Positions 59,831 through 64,000 of a stretch of 64,000 bases of DNA are shown here, in pieces. Source of the stretch: Micromonospora matsumotoense (GTDB taxonomy: Bacteria > Actinomycetota > Actinomycetes > Mycobacteriales > Micromonosporaceae); NCBI RefSeq assembly GCF_900091525.1, contig NZ_FMCU01000002.1:1-64000 (forward strand), read 5' to 3'. Each line of letters opens with the position of its first letter. Position 1 is the first letter of the stretch. The notes under the pieces were generated by a model. It had not been told where the DNA came from, did no database searches, and saw only the letters and a program-made list of their open reading frames with translations. The translations under genes were made by a program, and so were the position numbers.

Positions 59831-62800
59831 ATGCAGAACGAGATCGACACCGCGCCGCCCATCGACGACGGCATCGAACCCATCGCCATCGTCGGGCTCG
59901 CCGCCCGGCTGCCCGGCGCCGCCGACGTCGGCGAGTTCTGGCGCAACCTGGTCGACGGCGTGGAGTCGGTCACCGAGCTGAGCCGGGACGAGCAGCTCGC
60001 CCGGGGCGCCACTGTCGACGAGGTCGACGACCCGGGCTGGGTGAGCCGGGCCCCGCTGATCGACGGGTACGACACCTTCGACGCCGGGCTGTTCGGGATG
60101 ACCAGCCGCGAGGCGGAGATGACCGACCCGCAGCACCGGCTGTTCCTGGAGAGCTGCTACACCGCGTTGCAGGACGCCGGGTACGACCCGGCCCGCTACC
60201 CCGGTGCGGTCGGTGTGTACGCCGGCACCGGCGGCAACACCTACCTGCACCGGTTCGTCCTGCGTAACAAGCGGGTCGGCGGCAACCCGCACGGGGCGGT
60301 CTCGCTGGCCACCGGCAACTCGCCGAACTACGTGGCCACCAACGTGTCGTACCGGCTGGATCTGCGCGGGCCGAGCCTGACCGTGCACACCGCCTGTTCC
60401 ACCTCGCTGGTCGCCTTCCACCTGGCCTGCGAGGCGCTGCGCAACCACGAGTGCGACATGGCGCTGGCCGGTGGCGTCAACGTGGAGCTGCCGCACGTCG
60501 GCTACCTGGGCATGGACGGCTTCACCTCGCCCGACGGCAGGTGCCGTCCGTTCGACGCCGGCGCCAACGGCACGGTCTGGGGCAGTGGCGTCGGGGTGAC
60601 CCTGCTCAAGCGGCTCTCCGACGCGATCGCCGACGGCGACGCGATCCGCGCGGTGGTGCTCGGCAACGCCATCAACAACGACGGCGCCGGAAAGGTCGGC
60701 TTCACCGCCCCCAGCGTCGACGGACAGGTGGAGGCGATCGCCCAGGCGGTCGGGATGGCCGGGATCGACCCGCGCAGCATCAGCTACGTCGAGGCGCACG
60801 GCACCGGCACCGCGCTGGGCGACCCGATCGAGGTGGCCGCGCTGTCGACCGTGTTCACCCGGGACACCGACGAGCGGGGCTGGTGCGGCATCGGCTCGGT
60901 GAAGTCCAACATCGGGCACCTCAGCCAGCCGTCCGGCATCGTCAGCGTGATCAAGGCGGTGCTGGCGATGGAGCACGGGCTGATCCCGCCGACGATCAAC
61001 TACGAGACGCCCAACCCGGGCATCGACTTCGCCGACACCCCGTTCTACGTGGCGAACACCCTGACCAAGTGGGACACCGAGGGCGGGCCGCGGCGGGCCG
61101 GGGTCAGCTCGTTCGGCATCGGCGGCACCAACGCGCACGTGGTGCTCGAGGAGGCGCCGGCGGCGTACCGGGTGGATCGCCGGGTCCGGCCGGCGCAGCT
61201 GCTGCACGTGTCGGCGAAGACCGCGACGGCCCTGGACACCGCCGTGGCGCGGCTCGCCGACCACCTGGCGGACGCCGCCGACGGCGGGCCGGAGCTGCTG
61301 GCCGACGTGGCGCACACGCTGCGGGTGGGCCGGCAGGAGTATCCGCACCGGGTGGCCGTGGTCGCCGCCGAACTGCCCGAGGCGGTGACCGCGCTGCGCA
61401 CCCCGCGCCGCCGCCAGTCCGGGGTGGTCGACGGCGCCGCGCCCCGTACCGCGTTCCTCTTCTCCGGCCAGGGCGCCCAGTACGCCGGGATGGGCGCACA
61501 GCTCTACGCCGAGGAGCCGGCCTTCGCGGCCACTATCGACGAGTGCGCGACGCTGCTCCACCCGGAGCTGGGCCTGGACCTGCGGGAGCTGATCCTGGGC
61601 CGCGATCCGCAGGCGGCGGAGAAGCTCACCGAGACCCGCTACACCCAGCCGGCCCTGTTCGTCGTCGAGTACGCCCTGGCGCTGCTCTGGCAACGGGCCG
61701 GGGTCCGCCCGGCGGCGATGATCGGCCACTCGATCGGTGAGTACGTCGCCGCCACCGTCGCGGGGGTGCTGAGCCTGCCGGACGCGCTGCGGGTGGTCGC
61801 CGCCCGGGGCCGGCTGATGCAGTCGATGCCGGCCGGGGCGATGCTGGCCGTCTCGCTCGACGAGGCGCAGGTCGCCGCCCGGCTGCCCGAGGGGCTCGCC
61901 ATCGCGACCGTCAACGGCCCCGGCACCTGCGTGGTGGCCGGCGAGAGCGCCGCCGTCGCCGCGTTCGCCGACAGCCTCGGCGGCAAGAACAAGAGCAAGC
62001 CGCTGCGCACCTCGCACGCGTTCCACTCGCCGATGATGGACCCGATCCTGGCGGAGTTCACCGCGCTGATGGCGACGGTGCCGCTGCGCGCGCCGGGCAT
62101 CCCGTTCCTGTCCAACGTGACCGGCACCTGGATCACCGCCGAGCAGGCCACCGACCCGGCGTACTGGGCGGCGCACCTGCGCCAGCCGGTCCGTTTCGGC
62201 GACTGCGTGGCGACCCTGCTCGGCGCGGGCACCTGGGCACTGCTGGAGTGCGGGCCGGGCCGGCAACTGGCCAACCTGGCCCGGATGCAGGTCGCCAAGG
62301 GCACCCCGGAGCAGCGGGCGATGACCCCGCTGGGCAGCCTGCCCGGTCCCGGTGAGCCGGCCGGTGACCTGGCCTCCCTGCTCACCAGCGCCGGGGCGCT
62401 GTGGTGCGCCGGGATCGCGGTGCGGCTGGACGCCGACCCGGCCGCCCGGCGGGTGCCGCTGCCGACGTACCCGTTCGAGCGTCGCCGCTACTGGGCGGAC
62501 CCGGACCCGGTGGCGGCGGTGGCCGAGGCACCGGTGGAGGCCGGTCCGCGTCCGCTGCCGCAGTGGTTCGCGGTGCCGGTGTGGCGGCAGGCCGCCGCCG
62601 ACCCGGCGACCGTGCCGGCGGGCCGTTGCCTGGTGTTCGCCGCCGGTCCGCGCGCCGACGCGCTGGTCGCCGCGCTGCGGACCGCCGGCGACGACCCGGT
62701 CGTGGTACGCCCCGGCGCGGCGTTCGCGGCGGCCGACGACGGTTACCGGCTGCGCCCCGGCCACCGGGAGGACCACGACGCGCTGGTCGCGGCGTTGACC

Positions 62801-64000
62801 GTCGACGGGTTGCCGGACCGGCTGGTGCACGCCTTCGCCCTGGACGGCACGCCGGCCGGCATCGACGCGACGGCCGCCTGGGACGCCCAGCAGCGCGGCT
62901 TCTTCGACGCCCTGCACCTGGTGCAGGCGCTCGCCGGGGCGGGGTCCACCGCCGAGGACCGGGCGCTCACCCTGGACCTGGTCACCGCAGGCGTCGGCGA
63001 CGTCACCGGTGCCGACCTGGTCCGGCCCGAGCACGCGACCCTCGCCGGCCTGGCCCGGGTGCTGCCGGCCGAACTGCCCGGCCTGGCCGTCCGGCTGGTC
63101 GACGCCGACCCGGCCGGCGACGGCGTCGATGCGCTCGCCGCCGAGCTACGCCGCCCGGTCGACCCGGAGCGGGCCGAGCTGACGCTGCGCGGCACCCGCC
63201 GTTGGGTGACCGGATACGAGCAGGTCACCGTCGCCGCCGAGACCGCGCCGGGGGCGCTGCGCGACGGTGGTCGGTACCTGGTCACCGGTGGGCTCGGCGG
63301 CATCGGCGTCACCCTCGCCGAGGACTTCGCCCGGCGGGCCGGGGCGAAACTGGTGCTGCTGGCCCGTTCCGGGTTGCCGCCGCGCGAGCGGTGGGACGAC
63401 CACCTGGCGGTGCACGGTGGCGCGGACCGGGCGGGTCGGGCCATCGCGGCGATCCGCCGGATGGAGGCGGCCGGGGCGACGGTGTTGGTGCTCGCCGCCG
63501 ACGTCACCGACCCGGCCGACCTGCGGCGGGTCCGGGCCACCGTCGAGGCCGAGTTCGGTGGGCTGGACGGCATCGTGCACGCCGCCGGCCTGCCCGGTGG
63601 CGGGATGGCCGAGGTCAAGGAGCGGGCCGACGCGGAGCGGGTGCTCGCCCCGAAGCTCACCGGCACCCTGGCACTGGCCGAGGTCTTCGGTGACCTGCCG
63701 CTGGACTTCGTGGTGCTCTGCTCGTCGATCACCTCGGTGATCGGTGGGTTCGGTCAGGTCGACTACTGCGCGGCGAACGCCTTCCTCGACGCGTTCGCCC
63801 GGTCCGGCGCGGGTTTCCGGGCCCCGGTGCTGTCGCAGAACTGGGGTGGCTGGGCGGAGGTCGGCATGGCGGTGGAGACCGCCGCCCCGGCCGCGTTCCG
63901 GGCCGCCGGCCGGGACACCGTCACCACGCCGGTGGACCACCCGGTGCTCACCACGAAGGTGGTCGGCCCGGAGTCGACCGTGCTGCACGGGCTGGTCTCC
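59831..64000 (+). CDS. Type I PKS, open at window end: KS-AT-KR-(DH?)
   Basis: The frame opens at the ATG at 59831, 56 bp after the NRPS gene (AAAGGA upstream), and is still open at 64000 (1390 codons). The KS is at 15-450 (Cys189 in TACSTSLV, EAHGTGTALGD, KSNIGHLS). The AT is at about 540-850 (Ser634 in GHSIGE; HAFH at 729-732 indicates malonyl-CoA). The linker ends LPTYPFERRRYW. The KR is at about 1140-1350 (TGGLGGIG, Ser1299, Tyr1312). The last residues, DHPVLTTKVVGPESTVLHG, resemble the entry strand of a dehydratase, which would place DH after KR. This module should elongate the PCP2-bound chain with malonate. Downstream domains are outside the window. Confidence 0.92.
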   Translation, partial: MQNEIDTAPPIDDGIEPIAIVGLAARLPGAADVGEFWRNLVDGVESVTELSRDEQLARGATVDEVDDPGWVSRAPLIDGYDTFDAGLFGMTSREAEMTDPQHRLFLESCYTALQDAGYDPARYPGAVGVYAGTGGNTYLHRFVLRNKRVGGNPHGAVSLATGNSPNYVATNVSYRLDLRGPSLTVHTACSTSLVAFHLACEALRNHECDMALAGGVNVELPHVGYLGMDGFTSPDGRCRPFDAGANGTVWGSGVGVTLLKRLSDAIADGDAIRAVVLGNAINNDGAGKVGFTAPSVDGQVEAIAQAVGMAGIDPRSISYVEAHGTGTALGDPIEVAALSTVFTRDTDERGWCGIGSVKSNIGHLSQPSGIVSVIKAVLAMEHGLIPPTINYETPNPGIDFADTPFYVANTLTKWDTEGGPRRAGVSSFGIGGTNAHVVLEEAPAAYRVDRRVRPAQLLHVSAKTATALDTAVARLADHLADAADGGPELLADVAHTLRVGRQEYPHRVAVVAAELPEAVTALRTPRRRQSGVVDGAAPRTAFLFSGQGAQYAGMGAQLYAEEPAFAATIDECATLLHPELGLDLRELILGRDPQAAEKLTETRYTQPALFVVEYALALLWQRAGVRPAAMIGHSIGEYVAATVAGVLSLPDALRVVAARGRLMQSMPAGAMLAVSLDEAQVAARLPEGLAIATVNGPGTCVVAGESAAVAAFADSLGGKNKSKPLRTSHAFHSPMMDPILAEFTALMATVPLRAPGIPFLSNVTGTWITAEQATDPAYWAAHLRQPVRFGDCVATLLGAGTWALLECGPGRQLANLARMQVAKGTPEQRAMTPLGSLPGPGEPAGDLASLLTSAGALWCAGIAVRLDADPAARRVPLPTYPFERRRYWADPDPVAAVAEAPVEAGPRPLPQWFAVPVWRQAAADPATVPAGRCLVFAAGPRADALVAALRTAGDDPVVVRPGAAFAAADDGYRLRPGHREDHDALVAALTVDGLPDRLVHAFALDGTPAGIDATAAWDAQQRGFFDALHLVQALAGAGSTAEDRALTLDLVTAGVGDVTGADLVRPEHATLAGLARVLPAELPGLAVRLVDADPAGDGVDALAAELRRPVDPERAELTLRGTRRWVTGYEQVTVAAETAPGALRDGGRYLVTGGLGGIGVTLAEDFARRAGAKLVLLARSGLPPRERWDDHLAVHGGADRAGRAIAAIRRMEAAGATVLVLAADVTDPADLRRVRATVEAEFGGLDGIVHAAGLPGGGMAEVKERADAERVLAPKLTGTLALAEVFGDLPLDFVVLCSSITSVIGGFGQVDYCAANAFLDAFARSGAGFRAPVLSQNWGGWAEVGMAVETAAPAAFRAAGRDTVTTPVDHPVLTTKVVGPESTVLHGLVS

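Noticed and set aside
60451..61740. 429-codon plus-strand frame within the last PKS
   Set aside because: It is out of frame with the KS-AT-KR reading frame that starts at 59831 and remains open to the window end; its translation is low-complexity.

Overview
The window is very GC-rich, densely coded actinomycete DNA. The mix of a sigma factor of the ECF41 type, an EccB protein, PucR regulation and two large thiotemplate gene clusters suggests a Micromonospora-like actinomycete. The genus is an inference; no rRNA or housekeeping marker is present.

Region 1 (1-25558) is the right-hand part of a type I polyketide synthase (PKS) cluster whose left end lies outside the window. Five plus-strand genes are nearly all coupled by overlaps or short gaps: four PKS proteins and, inserted between the third and fourth, a DNA-repair gene of the AlkC type (16295-17416). 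Most ketosynthases are followed by the short linker typical of AT-less (trans-AT) modules. One module (gene 2) carries an intact acyltransferase. Another (gene 3) carries an in-frame wreck in which half a ketosynthase runs directly into half an acyltransferase. Two proteins start with a dehydratase, so modules are split between proteins. The last PKS ends in a PLP-dependent alpha-oxoamine synthase, which predicts chain release as an alpha-amino ketone. Behind it lie a small unknown protein, a histone-deacetylase-family amidohydrolase, a type II thioesterase and a 14-helix MFS exporter. The glycosylase suggests that the product damages DNA by alkylation.

Region 2 (25559-46334) is mostly accessory or household DNA: a secreted HNH nuclease; an ECF41 sigma factor with its oxidoreductase partner and a matching promoter; a dienelactone hydrolase; a stress membrane protein; a decayed persulfide-response locus (truncated CstR-like repressor, CsoR/CstR-type operator, truncated rhodanese, intact TauE exporter); and a two-gene conflict (defence) system made of an EACC1 adaptor and a 1601-residue caspase-NTPase-repeat protein. 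These are followed by a PucR regulator divergent from a ferredoxin reductase and fatty acid desaturase pair, a secreted repeat protein whose 3' end is duplicated 1.65 kb away, an SMR pump, a spermidine-synthase-like protein, a lone EccB and two methyltransferases.

Region 3 (46335-64000) opens with an 0.8 kb divergent intergenic region and starts a second thiotemplate cluster that runs off the window. Its order is NRPS-PKS (A-PCP-KS), type II thioesterase fused to a LanB-type lantibiotic dehydratase domain, a second stand-alone LanB-type protein, NRPS (A-PCP-C-PCP), and PKS (KS-AT-KR and onward, open at the window end). The first four genes overlap by 4 bp each. Two tandem LanB-type, probably aminoacyl-tRNA-dependent enzymes inside an NRPS/PKS assembly line, next to a C-PCP module with no adenylation domain, are the strongest candidate for an undescribed system here. 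The caspase/EACC1 pair and the AlkC-guarded PKS come next.
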